Under the pieces are notes generated by a model. It worked only from the letters and a program-made list of their open reading frames with translations. It searched no databases and was not told where the DNA came from. The position numbers were made by a program, and so were the translations under genes. DNA of 42,015 bases. Origin: Apostichopus japonicus. Lineage: Eukaryota > Echinodermata > Holothuroidea > Aspidochirotida > Stichopodidae. The stretch covers positions 21,335,969 through 21,377,983 of the forward strand of contig NC_092581.1 of the NCBI RefSeq assembly GCF_037975245.1. The letters run 5' to 3'. Below are positions 1 through 9,850 of the stretch, one piece after another; the stretch's first letter is position 1; the number at the start of each line of letters is the position of its first letter.

Positions 1-18
1 GTGCCTACACGGGGAGCT

Positions 19-27
19 GTAAGTATT
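19..27 (+). other. 5' splice-site-like GTAAGTATT
   Basis: GTAAGTAT matches the intronic half of the metazoan U1-type donor consensus perfectly; the exon side (GCT) is weak. It follows the variable tract in every unit. With the acceptor-like site at the unit end it would define an intron of 144 bases (u19-u162). Whether any pol II transcript crosses the array is not visible. Confidence 0.3.
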
Positions 28-45
28 AGTTAATCGGCCTAATAT
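23..45 (+). other. AT-rich hairpin downstream of the tract
   Basis: TATTAG (u24-29) pairs perfectly with CTAATA (u39-44), with a possible G-T closing pair u23-u45, around a nine-base loop (u30-38). The T45A variant removes the closing wobble pair; the C insertion at about 39656 and the G loss near 41979 fall at the loop/stem edge. Structural role unknown. Confidence 0.4.
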
Positions 46-54
46 CTCAGTCCA

Positions 55-84
55 TACAGTGGCGCGATGGCTCGGCGCACTGTA
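55..84 (+). other. Ten-pair hairpin overlapping box A
   Basis: TACAGTG (u55-61) is perfectly complementary to CACTGTA (u78-84). With G62 bulged, CGC (u63-65) then pairs with GCG (u75-77) around a nine-base loop (u66-74). The alternative D-arm-like pairing GCGC u62-65 with u75-78 uses the same bases. The recurrent C76G change breaks the G64-C76 pair in both folds. Confidence 0.5.
60..70 (+). promoter_or_regulatory. Pol III box A-like motif (reference unit)
   Basis: TGGCGCGATGG matches the box A consensus TRGYNNARNNG at all but one fixed position (G in place of A at position 7). It sits where tRNA positions 8-19 would be, just inside a GCGC/GCGC D-arm-like stem. Box B starts 59 bases downstream, within the spacing tolerated by tRNA genes and tRNA-derived SINEs. 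It recurs unchanged in nearly all units; the exception is the unit at 20206, where the last G (window 20275) is A. Confidence 0.55.
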
Positions 85-106
85 CGAGCTGATGAGCGAG
101 ACTCTC

Positions 107-110
107 TTTT
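107..110 (+). terminator. Internal T4 run between box A and box B
   Basis: CTTTTG lies between the two promoter boxes. T4 is the minimal pol III terminator in many animals, so transcripts from this promoter may stop here and be only about 50-65 nt, or the site may be leaky. It is present in every unit. Confidence 0.3.
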
Positions 111-114
111 GCAT

Positions 115-132
115 CCGTGGTTCGAACCCCGG
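115..132 (+). other. T-arm-like hairpin around box B
   Basis: CCGTGG (u115-120) pairs with CCCCGG (u127-132) around the loop TTCGAA, with one T-C mismatch (u118/u129). The canonical seven-base T loop would pair less well, which supports a degenerate tRNA. Two units (starts 35145 and 41609) have lost one C of the CCCC run on the 3' side. Confidence 0.4.
119..129 (+). promoter_or_regulatory. Pol III box B (reference unit)
   Basis: GGTTCGAACCC is a perfect match to the box B consensus GGTTCRANYCC, the TFIIIC anchor of type 2 pol III promoters. It is conserved in every unit. Two units (starts 20041 and 22722) carry TTCAAA instead of TTCGAA (A at 20164 and 22845), which still fits the consensus R. 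The motif coincides with the T-loop of the tRNA-like fold. Confidence 0.65.
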
Positions 133-136
133 GTGA

Positions 137-162
137 TGACGTCTTTTGCCGACCTTTTACAG
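137..162 (+). other. Branch point and 3' splice-site-like segment
   Basis: TGAC (u137-140) fits the core of the branch consensus (yUnAy), with its A (u139) 23 bases before the AG at u161-162. Between them lies a T-rich stretch with two T4 runs, ending TTTTACAG. The spacing is normal for an animal acceptor. It could be coincidence, since the same Ts serve as pol III stop candidates. Confidence 0.3.
144..158 (+). terminator. Paired T4 runs downstream of box B
   Basis: Two T4 runs (u144-147 in TCTTTTG, u155-158 in CTTTTA) follow box B by 14 and 25 bases. Either could end a pol III transcript of roughly 85-115 nt. The second is also the pyrimidine stretch of the splice-acceptor-like TTTTACAG. 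Confidence 0.4.
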
Positions 163-183
163 CAAGTGCCTACACGGGGAGCT
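163..183 (+). other. 21-base segment bounded by splice-like sites
   Basis: Between the acceptor-like AG (u162) and the next GTAAGT lies a 21-base segment containing the C/G tract. It is 21 bases in C-type units and 24 in G8 units, both multiples of three, but 25, 26, 28 or 29 in G9, G10, G12 and G13 units. This looks like a potential micro-exon; no evidence of use. Confidence 0.2.
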
Positions 184-1980
184 GTAAGTATTAGTTAATC
201 GGCCTAATATCTCAGTCCATACAGTGGCGCGATGGCTCGGCGCACTGTACGAGCTGATGAGCGAGACTCTCTTTTGCATCCGTGGTTCGAACCCCGGGTG
301 ATGACGTCTTTTGCCGACCTTTTACAGCAAGTGCCTACACGGGGAGCTGTAAGTATTAGTTAATCGGCCTAATATCTCAGTCCATACAGTGGCGCGATGG
401 CTCGGCGCACTGTACGAGCTGATGAGCGAGACTCTCTTTTGCATCCGTGGTTCGAACCCCGGGTGATGACGTCTTTTGCCGACCTTTTACAGCAAGTGCC
501 TACACGGGGAGCTGTAAGTATTAGTTAATCGGCCTAATATCTCAGTCCATACAGTGGCGCGATGGCTCGGCGCACTGTACGAGCTGATGAGCGAGACTCT
601 CTTTTGCATCCGTGGTTCGAACCCCGGGTGATGACGTCTTTTGCCGACCTTTTACAGCAAGTGCCTACACGGGGAGCTGTAAGTATTAGTTAATCGGCCT
701 AATATCTCAGTCCATACAGTGGCGCGATGGCTCGGCGCACTGTACGAGCTGATGAGCGAGACTCTCTTTTGCATCCGTGGTTCGAACCCCGGGTGATGAC
801 GTCTTTTGCCGACCTTTTACAGCAAGTGCCTACACGGGGAGCTGTAAGTATTAGTTAATCGGCCTAATATCTCAGTCCATACAGTGGCGCGATGGCTCGG
901 CGCACTGTACGAGCTGATGAGCGAGACTCTCTTTTGCATCCGTGGTTCGAACCCCGGGTGATGACGTCTTTTGCCGACCTTTTACAGCAAGTGCCTACAC
1001 GGGGAGCTGTAAGTATTAGTTAATCGGCCTAATATCTCAGTCCATACAGTGGCGCGATGGCTCGGCGCACTGTACGAGCTGATGAGCGAGACTCTCTTTT
1101 GCATCCGTGGTTCGAACCCCGGGTGATGACGTCTTTTGCCGACCTTTTACAGCAAGTGCCTACACGGGGAGCTGTAAGTATTAGTTAATCGGCCTAATAT
1201 CTCAGTCCATACAGTGGCGCGATGGCTCGGCGCACTGTACGAGCTGATGAGCGAGACTCTCTTTTGCATCCGTGGTTCGAACCCCGGGTGATGACGTCTT
1301 TTGCCGACCTTTTACAGCAAGTGCCTACACGGGGAGCTGTAAGTATTAGTTAATCGGCCTAATATCTCAGTCCATACAGTGGCGCGATGGCTCGGCGCAC
1401 TGTACGAGCTGATGAGCGAGACTCTCTTTTGCATCCGTGGTTCGAACCCCGGGTGATGACGTCTTTTGCCGACCTTTTACAGCAAGTGCCTACACGGGGA
1501 GCTGTAAGTATTAGTTAATCGGCCTAATATCTCAGTCCATACAGTGGCGCGATGGCTCGGCGCACTGTACGAGCTGATGAGCGAGACTCTCTTTTGCATC
1601 CGTGGTTCGAACCCCGGGTGATGACGTCTTTTGCCGACCTTTTACAGCAAGTGCCTACACGGGGAGCTGTAAGTATTAGTTAATCGGCCTAATATCTCAG
1701 TCCATACAGTGGCGCGATGGCTCGGCGCACTGTACGAGCTGATGAGCGAGACTCTCTTTTGCATCCGTGGTTCGAACCCCGGGTGATGACGTCTTTTGCC
1801 GACCTTTTACAGCAAGTGCCTACACGGGGAGCTGTAAGTATTAGTTAATCGGCCTAATATCTCAGTCCATACAGTGGCGCGATGGCTCGGCGCACTGTAC
1901 GAGCTGATGAGCGAGACTCTCTTTTGCATCCGTGGTTCGAACCCCGGGTGATGACGTCTTTTGCCGACCTTTTACAGCAA

Positions 1981-3492
1981 GTGCCTACAGGGGGGGGAGC
2001 TGTAAGTATTAGTTAATCGGCCTAATATCTCAGTCCATACAGTGGCGCGATGGCTCGGCGCACTGTACGAGCTGATGAGCGAGACTCTCTTTTGCATCCG
2101 TGGTTCGAACCCCGGGTGATGACGTCTTTTGCCGACCTTTTACAGCAAGTGCCTACAGGGGGGGGAGCTGTAAGTATTAGTTAATCGGCCTAATATCTCA
2201 GTCCATACAGTGGCGCGATGGCTCGGCGCACTGTACGAGCTGATGAGCGAGACTCTCTTTTGCATCCGTGGTTCGAACCCCGGGTGATGACGTCTTTTGC
2301 CGACCTTTTACAGCAAGTGCCTACAGGGGGGGGAGCTGTAAGTATTAGTTAATCGGCCTAATATCTCAGTCCATACAGTGGCGCGATGGCTCGGCGCACT
2401 GTACGAGCTGATGAGCGAGACTCTCTTTTGCATCCGTGGTTCGAACCCCGGGTGATGACGTCTTTTGCCGACCTTTTACAGCAAGTGCCTACAGGGGGGG
2501 GAGCTGTAAGTATTAGTTAATCGGCCTAATATCTCAGTCCATACAGTGGCGCGATGGCTCGGCGCACTGTACGAGCTGATGAGCGAGACTCTCTTTTGCA
2601 TCCGTGGTTCGAACCCCGGGTGATGACGTCTTTTGCCGACCTTTTACAGCAAGTGCCTACAGGGGGGGGAGCTGTAAGTATTAGTTAATCGGCCTAATAT
2701 CTCAGTCCATACAGTGGCGCGATGGCTCGGCGCACTGTACGAGCTGATGAGCGAGACTCTCTTTTGCATCCGTGGTTCGAACCCCGGGTGATGACGTCTT
2801 TTGCCGACCTTTTACAGCAAGTGCCTACAGGGGGGGGAGCTGTAAGTATTAGTTAATCGGCCTAATATCTCAGTCCATACAGTGGCGCGATGGCTCGGCG
2901 CACTGTACGAGCTGATGAGCGAGACTCTCTTTTGCATCCGTGGTTCGAACCCCGGGTGATGACGTCTTTTGCCGACCTTTTACAGCAAGTGCCTACAGGG
3001 GGGGGAGCTGTAAGTATTAGTTAATCGGCCTAATATCTCAGTCCATACAGTGGCGCGATGGCTCGGCGCACTGTACGAGCTGATGAGCGAGACTCTCTTT
3101 TGCATCCGTGGTTCGAACCCCGGGTGATGACGTCTTTTGCCGACCTTTTACAGCAAGTGCCTACAGGGGGGGGAGCTGTAAGTATTAGTTAATCGGCCTA
3201 ATATCTCAGTCCATACAGTGGCGCGATGGCTCGGCGCACTGTACGAGCTGATGAGCGAGACTCTCTTTTGCATCCGTGGTTCGAACCCCGGGTGATGACG
3301 TCTTTTGCCGACCTTTTACAGCAAGTGCCTACAGGGGGGGGAGCTGTAAGTATTAGTTAATCGGCCTAATATCTCAGTCCATACAGTGGCGCGATGGCTC
3401 GGCGCACTGTACGAGCTGATGAGCGAGACTCTCTTTTGCATCCGTGGTTCGAACCCCGGGTGATGACGTCTTTTGCCGACCTTTTACAGCAA
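1981..3492 (+). repeat. Block of 9 G8 units
   Basis: Nine consecutive 168-bp units (starts 1981 to 3325) in which the C of the tract is replaced and the run is eight Gs. The rest matches the reference unit. Confidence 0.95.
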
Positions 3493-4005
3493 GTGCCTAC
3501 AGGGGGGGGGGGGAGCTGTAAGTATTAGTTAATCGGCCTAATATCTCAGTCCATACAGTGGCGCGATGGCTCGGCGCACTGTACGAGCTGATGAGCGAGA
3601 CTCTCTTTTGCATCCGTGGTTCGAACCCCGGGTGATGACGTCTTTTGCCGACCTTTTACAGCAAGTGCCTACAGGGGGGGGGGGGAGCTGTAAGTATTAG
3701 TTAATCGGCCTAATATCTCAGTCCATACAGTGGCGCGATGGCTCGGCGCACTGTACGAGCTGATGAGCGAGACTCTCTTTTGCATCCGTGGTTCGAACCC
3801 CGGGTGATGACGTCTTTTGCCGACCTTTTACAGCAAGTGCCTACAGGGGGGGGGAGCTGTAAGTATTAGTTAATCGGCCTAATATCTCAGTCCATACAGT
3901 GGCGCGATGGCTCGGCGCACTGTACGAGCTGATGAGCGAGACTCTCTTTTGCATCCGTGGTTCGAACCCCGGGTGATGACGTCTTTTGCCGACCTTTTAC
4001 AGCAA
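3493..4005 (+). repeat. Expanded G-tract units (G12, G12, G9)
   Basis: Three units (starts 3493, 3665, 3837) with 12, 12 and 9 Gs. Two adjacent units with the same long tract suggest duplication after expansion, or a shared error. Confidence 0.9.
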
Positions 4006-4845
4006 GTGCCTACAGGGGGGGGAGCTGTAAGTATTAGTTAATCGGCCTAATATCTCAGTCCATACAGTGGCGCGATGGCTCGGCGCACTGTACGAGCTGA
4101 TGAGCGAGACTCTCTTTTGCATCCGTGGTTCGAACCCCGGGTGATGACGTCTTTTGCCGACCTTTTACAGCAAGTGCCTACAGGGGGGGGAGCTGTAAGT
4201 ATTAGTTAATCGGCCTAATATCTCAGTCCATACAGTGGCGCGATGGCTCGGCGCACTGTACGAGCTGATGAGCGAGACTCTCTTTTGCATCCGTGGTTCG
4301 AACCCCGGGTGATGACGTCTTTTGCCGACCTTTTACAGCAAGTGCCTACAGGGGGGGGAGCTGTAAGTATTAGTTAATCGGCCTAATATCTCAGTCCATA
4401 CAGTGGCGCGATGGCTCGGCGCACTGTACGAGCTGATGAGCGAGACTCTCTTTTGCATCCGTGGTTCGAACCCCGGGTGATGACGTCTTTTGCCGACCTT
4501 TTACAGCAAGTGCCTACAGGGGGGGGAGCTGTAAGTATTAGTTAATCGGCCTAATATCTCAGTCCATACAGTGGCGCGATGGCTCGGCGCACTGTACGAG
4601 CTGATGAGCGAGACTCTCTTTTGCATCCGTGGTTCGAACCCCGGGTGATGACGTCTTTTGCCGACCTTTTACAGCAAGTGCCTACAGGGGGGGGAGCTGT
4701 AAGTATTAGTTAATCGGCCTAATATCTCAGTCCATACAGTGGCGCGATGGCTCGGCGCACTGTACGAGCTGATGAGCGAGACTCTCTTTTGCATCCGTGG
4801 TTCGAACCCCGGGTGATGACGTCTTTTGCCGACCTTTTACAGCAA
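4006..4845 (+). repeat. Block of 5 G8 units
   Basis: Five 168-bp units (starts 4006 to 4678), tract G8, otherwise like the reference. Confidence 0.93.
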
Positions 4846-5353
4846 GTGCCTACAGGGGGGGGGGAGCTGTAAGTATTAGTTAATCGGCCTAATATCTCAG
4901 TCCATACAGTGGCGCGATGGCTCGGCGCACTGTACGAGCTGATGAGCGAGACTCTCTTTTGCATCCGTGGTTCGAACCCCGGGTGATGACGTCTTTTGCC
5001 GACCTTTTACAGCAAGTGCCTACAGGGGGGGGAGCTGTAAGTATTAGTTAATCGGCCTAATATCTCAGTCCATACAGTGGCGCGATGGCTCGGCGCACTG
5101 TACGAGCTGATGAGCGAGACTCTCTTTTGCATCCGTGGTTCGAACCCCGGGTGATGACGTCTTTTGCCGACCTTTTACAGCAAGTGCCTACAGGGGGGGG
5201 GGAGCTGTAAGTATTAGTTAATCGGCCTAATATCTCAGTCCATACAGTGGCGCGATGGCTCGGCGCACTGTACGAGCTGATGAGCGAGACTCTCTTTTGC
5301 ATCCGTGGTTCGAACCCCGGGTGATGACGTCTTTTGCCGACCTTTTACAGCAA
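4846..5353 (+). repeat. G10, G8, G10 triplet
   Basis: Units at 4846, 5016 and 5184 have tracts of 10, 8 and 10. The same order recurs at 18537, 18707 and 18875. Confidence 0.9.
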
Positions 5354-6529
5354 GTGCCTACAGGGGGGGGAGCTGTAAGTATTAGTTAATCGGCCTAATA
5401 TCTCAGTCCATACAGTGGCGCGATGGCTCGGCGCACTGTACGAGCTGATGAGCGAGACTCTCTTTTGCATCCGTGGTTCGAACCCCGGGTGATGACGTCT
5501 TTTGCCGACCTTTTACAGCAAGTGCCTACAGGGGGGGGAGCTGTAAGTATTAGTTAATCGGCCTAATATCTCAGTCCATACAGTGGCGCGATGGCTCGGG
5601 GCACTGTACGAGCTGATGAGCGAGACTCTCTTTTGCATCCGTGGTTCGAACCCCGGGTGATGACGTCTTTTGCCGACCTTTTACAGCAAGTGCCTACAGG
5701 GGGGGGAGCTGTAAGTATTAGTTAATCGGCCTAATATCTCAGTCCATACAGTGGCGCGATGGCTCGGCGCACTGTACGAGCTGATGAGCGAGACTCTCTT
5801 TTGCATCCGTGGTTCGAACCCCGGGTGATGACGTCTTTTGCCGACCTTTTACAGCAAGTGCCTACAGGGGGGGGAGCTGTAAGTATTAGTTAATCGGCCT
5901 AATATCTCAGTCCATACAGTGGCGCGATGGCTCGGCGCACTGTACGAGCTGATGAGCGAGACTCTCTTTTGCATCCGTGGTTCGAACCCCGGGTGATGAC
6001 GTCTTTTGCCGACCTTTTACAGCAAGTGCCTACAGGGGGGGAAGCTGTAAGTATTAGTTAATCGGCCTAATATCTCAGTCCATACAGTGGCGCGATGGCT
6101 CGGCGCACTGTACGAGCTGATGAGCGAGACTCTCTTTTGCATCCGTGGTTCGAACCCCGGGTGATGACGTCTTTTGCCGACCTTTTACAGCAAGTGCCTA
6201 CAGGGGGGGGAGCTGTAAGTATTAGTTAATCGGCCTAATATCTCAGTCCATACAGTGGCGCGATGGCTCGGCGCACTGTACGAGCTGATGAGCGAGACTC
6301 TCTTTTGCATCCGTGGTTCGAACCCCGGGTGATGACGTCTTTTGCCGACCTTTTACAGCAAGTGCCTACAGGGGGGGAAGCTGTAAGTATTAGTTAATCG
6401 GCCTAATATCTCAGTCCATACAGTGGCGCGATGGCTCGGGGCACTGTACGAGCTGATGAGCGAGACTCTCTTTTGCATCCGTGGTTCGAACCCCGGGTGA
6501 TGACGTCTTTTGCCGACCTTTTACAGCAA
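5354..6529 (+). repeat. Seven G-type units with C76G and G-to-A tract variants
   Basis: Starts 5354, 5522, 5690, 5858, 6026, 6194, 6362. Units 5522 and 6362 carry C76G. Units 6026 and 6362 have the last tract G changed to A (seven Gs then AA), keeping length 168. The run ends at 6362, a C76G unit, and is followed by C-type units. Confidence 0.9.
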
Positions 6530-7192
6530 GTGCCTACACGGGGAGCTGTAAGTATTAGTTAATCGGCCTAATATCTCAGTCCATACAGTGGCGCGATGGC
6601 TCGGCGCACTGTACGAGCTGATGAGCGAGACTCTCTTTTGCATCCGTGGTTCGAACCCCGGGTGATGACGTCTTTTGCCGACCTTTTACAGCAAGTGCCT
6701 ACACGGGGAGCTGTAAGTATTAGTTAATCGGCCTAATATCTCAGTCCATACAGTGGCGCGATGGCTCGGCGCACTGTACGAGCTGATGAGCGAGACTCTC
6801 TTTTGCATCCGTGGTTCGAACCCCGGGTGATGACGTCTTTTGCCGACCTTTTACAGCAAGTGCCTACACGGGGAGCTGTAAGTATTAGTTAATCGGCCTA
6901 ATATCTCAGTCCATACAGTGGCGCGATGGCTCGGCGCACTGTACGAGCTGATGAGCGAGACTCTCTTTTGCATCCGTGGTTCGAACCCCGGGTGATGACG
7001 TCTTTTGCCGACCTTTTACAGCAAGTGCCTACAGGGGGGGGAGCTGTAAGTATTAGTTAATCGGCCTAATATCTCAGTCCATACAGTGGCGCGATGGCTC
7101 GGCGCACTGTACGAGCTGATGAGCGAGACTCTCTTTTGCATCCGTGGTTCGAACCCCGGGTGATGACGTCTTTTGCCGACCTTTTACAGCAA
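6530..7192 (+). repeat. Three C-type units and one G8 unit
   Basis: C-type units at 6530, 6695, 6860 and an isolated G8 unit at 7025. A single G8 unit inside C-type units is what gene conversion or unequal exchange of one monomer would leave. Confidence 0.92.
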
Positions 7193-8842
7193 GTGCCTAC
7201 ACGGGGAGCTGTAAGTATTAGTTAATCGGCCTAATATCTCAGTCCATACAGTGGCGCGATGGCTCGGCGCACTGTACGAGCTGATGAGCGAGACTCTCTT
7301 TTGCATCCGTGGTTCGAACCCCGGGTGATGACGTCTTTTGCCGACCTTTTACAGCAAGTGCCTACACGGGGAGCTGTAAGTATTAGTTAATCGGCCTAAT
7401 ATCTCAGTCCATACAGTGGCGCGATGGCTCGGCGCACTGTACGAGCTGATGAGCGAGACTCTCTTTTGCATCCGTGGTTCGAACCCCGGGTGATGACGTC
7501 TTTTGCCGACCTTTTACAGCAAGTGCCTACACGGGGAGCTGTAAGTATTAGTTAATCGGCCTAATATCTCAGTCCATACAGTGGCGCGATGGCTCGGCGC
7601 ACTGTACGAGCTGATGAGCGAGACTCTCTTTTGCATCCGTGGTTCGAACCCCGGGTGATGACGTCTTTTGCCGACCTTTTACAGCAAGTGCCTACACGGG
7701 GAGCTGTAAGTATTAGTTAATCGGCCTAATATCTCAGTCCATACAGTGGCGCGATGGCTCGGCGCACTGTACGAGCTGATGAGCGAGACTCTCTTTTGCA
7801 TCCGTGGTTCGAACCCCGGGTGATGACGTCTTTTGCCGACCTTTTACAGCAAGTGCCTACACGGGGAGCTGTAAGTATTAGTTAATCGGCCTAATATCTC
7901 AGTCCATACAGTGGCGCGATGGCTCGGCGCACTGTACGAGCTGATGAGCGAGACTCTCTTTTGCATCCGTGGTTCGAACCCCGGGTGATGACGTCTTTTG
8001 CCGACCTTTTACAGCAAGTGCCTACACGGGGAGCTGTAAGTATTAGTTAATCGGCCTAATATCTCAGTCCATACAGTGGCGCGATGGCTCGGCGCACTGT
8101 ACGAGCTGATGAGCGAGACTCTCTTTTGCATCCGTGGTTCGAACCCCGGGTGATGACGTCTTTTGCCGACCTTTTACAGCAAGTGCCTACACGGGGAGCT
8201 GTAAGTATTAGTTAATCGGCCTAATATCTCAGTCCATACAGTGGCGCGATGGCTCGGCGCACTGTACGAGCTGATGAGCGAGACTCTCTTTTGCATCCGT
8301 GGTTCGAACCCCGGGTGATGACGTCTTTTGCCGACCTTTTACAGCAAGTGCCTACACGGGGAGCTGTAAGTATTAGTTAATCGGCCTAATATCTCAGTCC
8401 ATACAGTGGCGCGATGGCTCGGCGCACTGTACGAGCTGATGAGCGAGACTCTCTTTTGCATCCGTGGTTCGAACCCCGGGTGATGACGTCTTTTGCCGAC
8501 CTTTTACAGCAAGTGCCTACACGGGGAGCTGTAAGTATTAGTTAATCGGCCTAATATCTCAGTCCATACAGTGGCGCGATGGCTCGGCGCACTGTACGAG
8601 CTGATGAGCGAGACTCTCTTTTGCATCCGTGGTTCGAACCCCGGGTGATGACGTCTTTTGCCGACCTTTTACAGCAAGTGCCTACACGGGGAGCTGTAAG
8701 TATTAGTTAATCGGCCTAATATCTCAGTCCATACAGTGGCGCGATGGCTCGGCGCACTGTACGAGCTGATGAGCGAGACTCTCTTTTGCATCCGTGGTTC
8801 GAACCCCGGGTGATGACGTCTTTTGCCGACCTTTTACAGCAA
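7193..8842 (+). repeat. Block of 10 C-type units (higher-order copy 1, first part)
   Basis: Ten 165-bp units (starts 7193 to 8678), apparently identical. With the six G8 units that follow, it forms the first of three 10+6 blocks. Confidence 0.95.
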
Positions 8843-9850
8843 GTGCCTACAGGGGGGGGAGCTGTAAGTATTAGTTAATCGGCCTAATATCTCAGTCCAT
8901 ACAGTGGCGCGATGGCTCGGCGCACTGTACGAGCTGATGAGCGAGACTCTCTTTTGCATCCGTGGTTCGAACCCCGGGTGATGACGTCTTTTGCCGACCT
9001 TTTACAGCAAGTGCCTACAGGGGGGGGAGCTGTAAGTATTAGTTAATCGGCCTAATATCTCAGTCCATACAGTGGCGCGATGGCTCGGCGCACTGTACGA
9101 GCTGATGAGCGAGACTCTCTTTTGCATCCGTGGTTCGAACCCCGGGTGATGACGTCTTTTGCCGACCTTTTACAGCAAGTGCCTACAGGGGGGGGAGCTG
9201 TAAGTATTAGTTAATCGGCCTAATATCTCAGTCCATACAGTGGCGCGATGGCTCGGCGCACTGTACGAGCTGATGAGCGAGACTCTCTTTTGCATCCGTG
9301 GTTCGAACCCCGGGTGATGACGTCTTTTGCCGACCTTTTACAGCAAGTGCCTACAGGGGGGGGAGCTGTAAGTATTAGTTAATCGGCCTAATATCTCAGT
9401 CCATACAGTGGCGCGATGGCTCGGCGCACTGTACGAGCTGATGAGCGAGACTCTCTTTTGCATCCGTGGTTCGAACCCCGGGTGATGACGTCTTTTGCCG
9501 ACCTTTTACAGCAAGTGCCTACAGGGGGGGGAGCTGTAAGTATTAGTTAATCGGCCTAATATCTCAGTCCATACAGTGGCGCGATGGCTCGGCGCACTGT
9601 ACGAGCTGATGAGCGAGACTCTCTTTTGCATCCGTGGTTCGAACCCCGGGTGATGACGTCTTTTGCCGACCTTTTACAGCAAGTGCCTACAGGGGGGGGA
9701 GCTGTAAGTATTAGTTAATCGGCCTAATATCTCAGTCCATACAGTGGCGCGATGGCTCGGCGCACTGTACGAGCTGATGAGCGAGACTCTCTTTTGCATC
9801 CGTGGTTCGAACCCCGGGTGATGACGTCTTTTGCCGACCTTTTACAGCAA
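8843..9850 (+). repeat. Block of 6 G8 units (higher-order copy 1, second part)
   Basis: Six 168-bp units (starts 8843 to 9683), followed by a G7 unit rather than a C-type unit. Confidence 0.95.

Larger units (their letters stand above)
53..147 (+). ncRNA. Possible tRNA-derived SINE-like pol III transcript module (repeated in every unit)
   Basis: This stretch looks like the degenerate tRNA head of a SINE or a tRNA-like RNA. It has a box A-like motif (u60-70), a D-arm-like GCGC stem with a nine-base loop (u62-65 with u75-78), a perfect box B in a T-arm-like hairpin (u115-132) and a T4 stop (u144-147). About 36 bases separate the D stem from the T arm, roughly 13 more than a class I tRNA. A class II (Ser/Leu) ancestor would fit that length, but the anticodon stem does not pair (only two of five pairs at u80-84/u92-96) and no acceptor stem forms between u53-59 and u133-139. 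I therefore do not call a functional tRNA. Start and end are inferred. The same module recurs in each unit. Alternative: a satellite with a chance B box. Confidence 0.4.
1..165 (+). repeat. Reference monomer (C-type, 165 bp)
   Basis: This first unit is used as the coordinate reference (u1-u165). It starts GTGCCTACAC and ends TTTTACAGCAA. GC is 87/165 (about 53%), with 42 C and 45 G, and there are 13 CpG dinucleotides. In order it holds the CGGGG tract (u10-14), GTAAGTATT (u19-27), hairpin u23-45, hairpin u55-84, box A-like u60-70, T4 u107-110, TTCGAA u121-126 within box B, CCCGGG u128-133, GACGTC u138-143 and T4 runs at u144-147 and u155-158. The choice of u1 is arbitrary because the array has no visible edge. 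The plus strand is the strand on which both pol III boxes read. Confidence 0.95.
1..1980 (+). repeat. Block of 12 C-type units
   Basis: Twelve consecutive 165-bp units (starts 1 to 1816), apparently identical, each with CGGGG at u10-14. The array enters the window already in this block. Confidence 0.95.

Noticed and set aside
60-139. Functional tRNA gene, including a class II Ser/Leu type
   Set aside because: D-arm and T-loop resemble tRNA, but the anticodon stem and acceptor stem do not pair and the T stem has a mismatch with an atypical loop. Tandem amplification of a degenerate tRNA-like unit fits better.
89-143. Hammerhead ribozyme (CTGATGA at u89-95), as found in some satellite and SINE repeats
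   Set aside because: The required GAAA core is absent (only CGAAC at u123-127), stem II would have one good pair, and stem III has no loop. The minus strand has no CTGATGA.
1-165. 5S rRNA repeat (tandem, pol III-linked, similar unit size)
   Set aside because: The internal control region of 5S (box A, intermediate element, box C) is absent, and box B is the tRNA type.
163-190. Spliced-leader RNA gene repeat (short exon followed by a GT donor, tandem)
   Set aside because: No clear Sm-binding site and no match to leader exons I know from nematodes, flatworms, dinoflagellates or trypanosomes; the candidate exon has a hypervariable G tract, unlike a conserved leader.
133-257. Box C/D snoRNA (GTGATGA at u133-139 with CTGA at u89-92 of the next unit)
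   Set aside because: No complementary terminal stem flanks the boxes, and there is no convincing C'/D' pair; the boxes are common short motifs.
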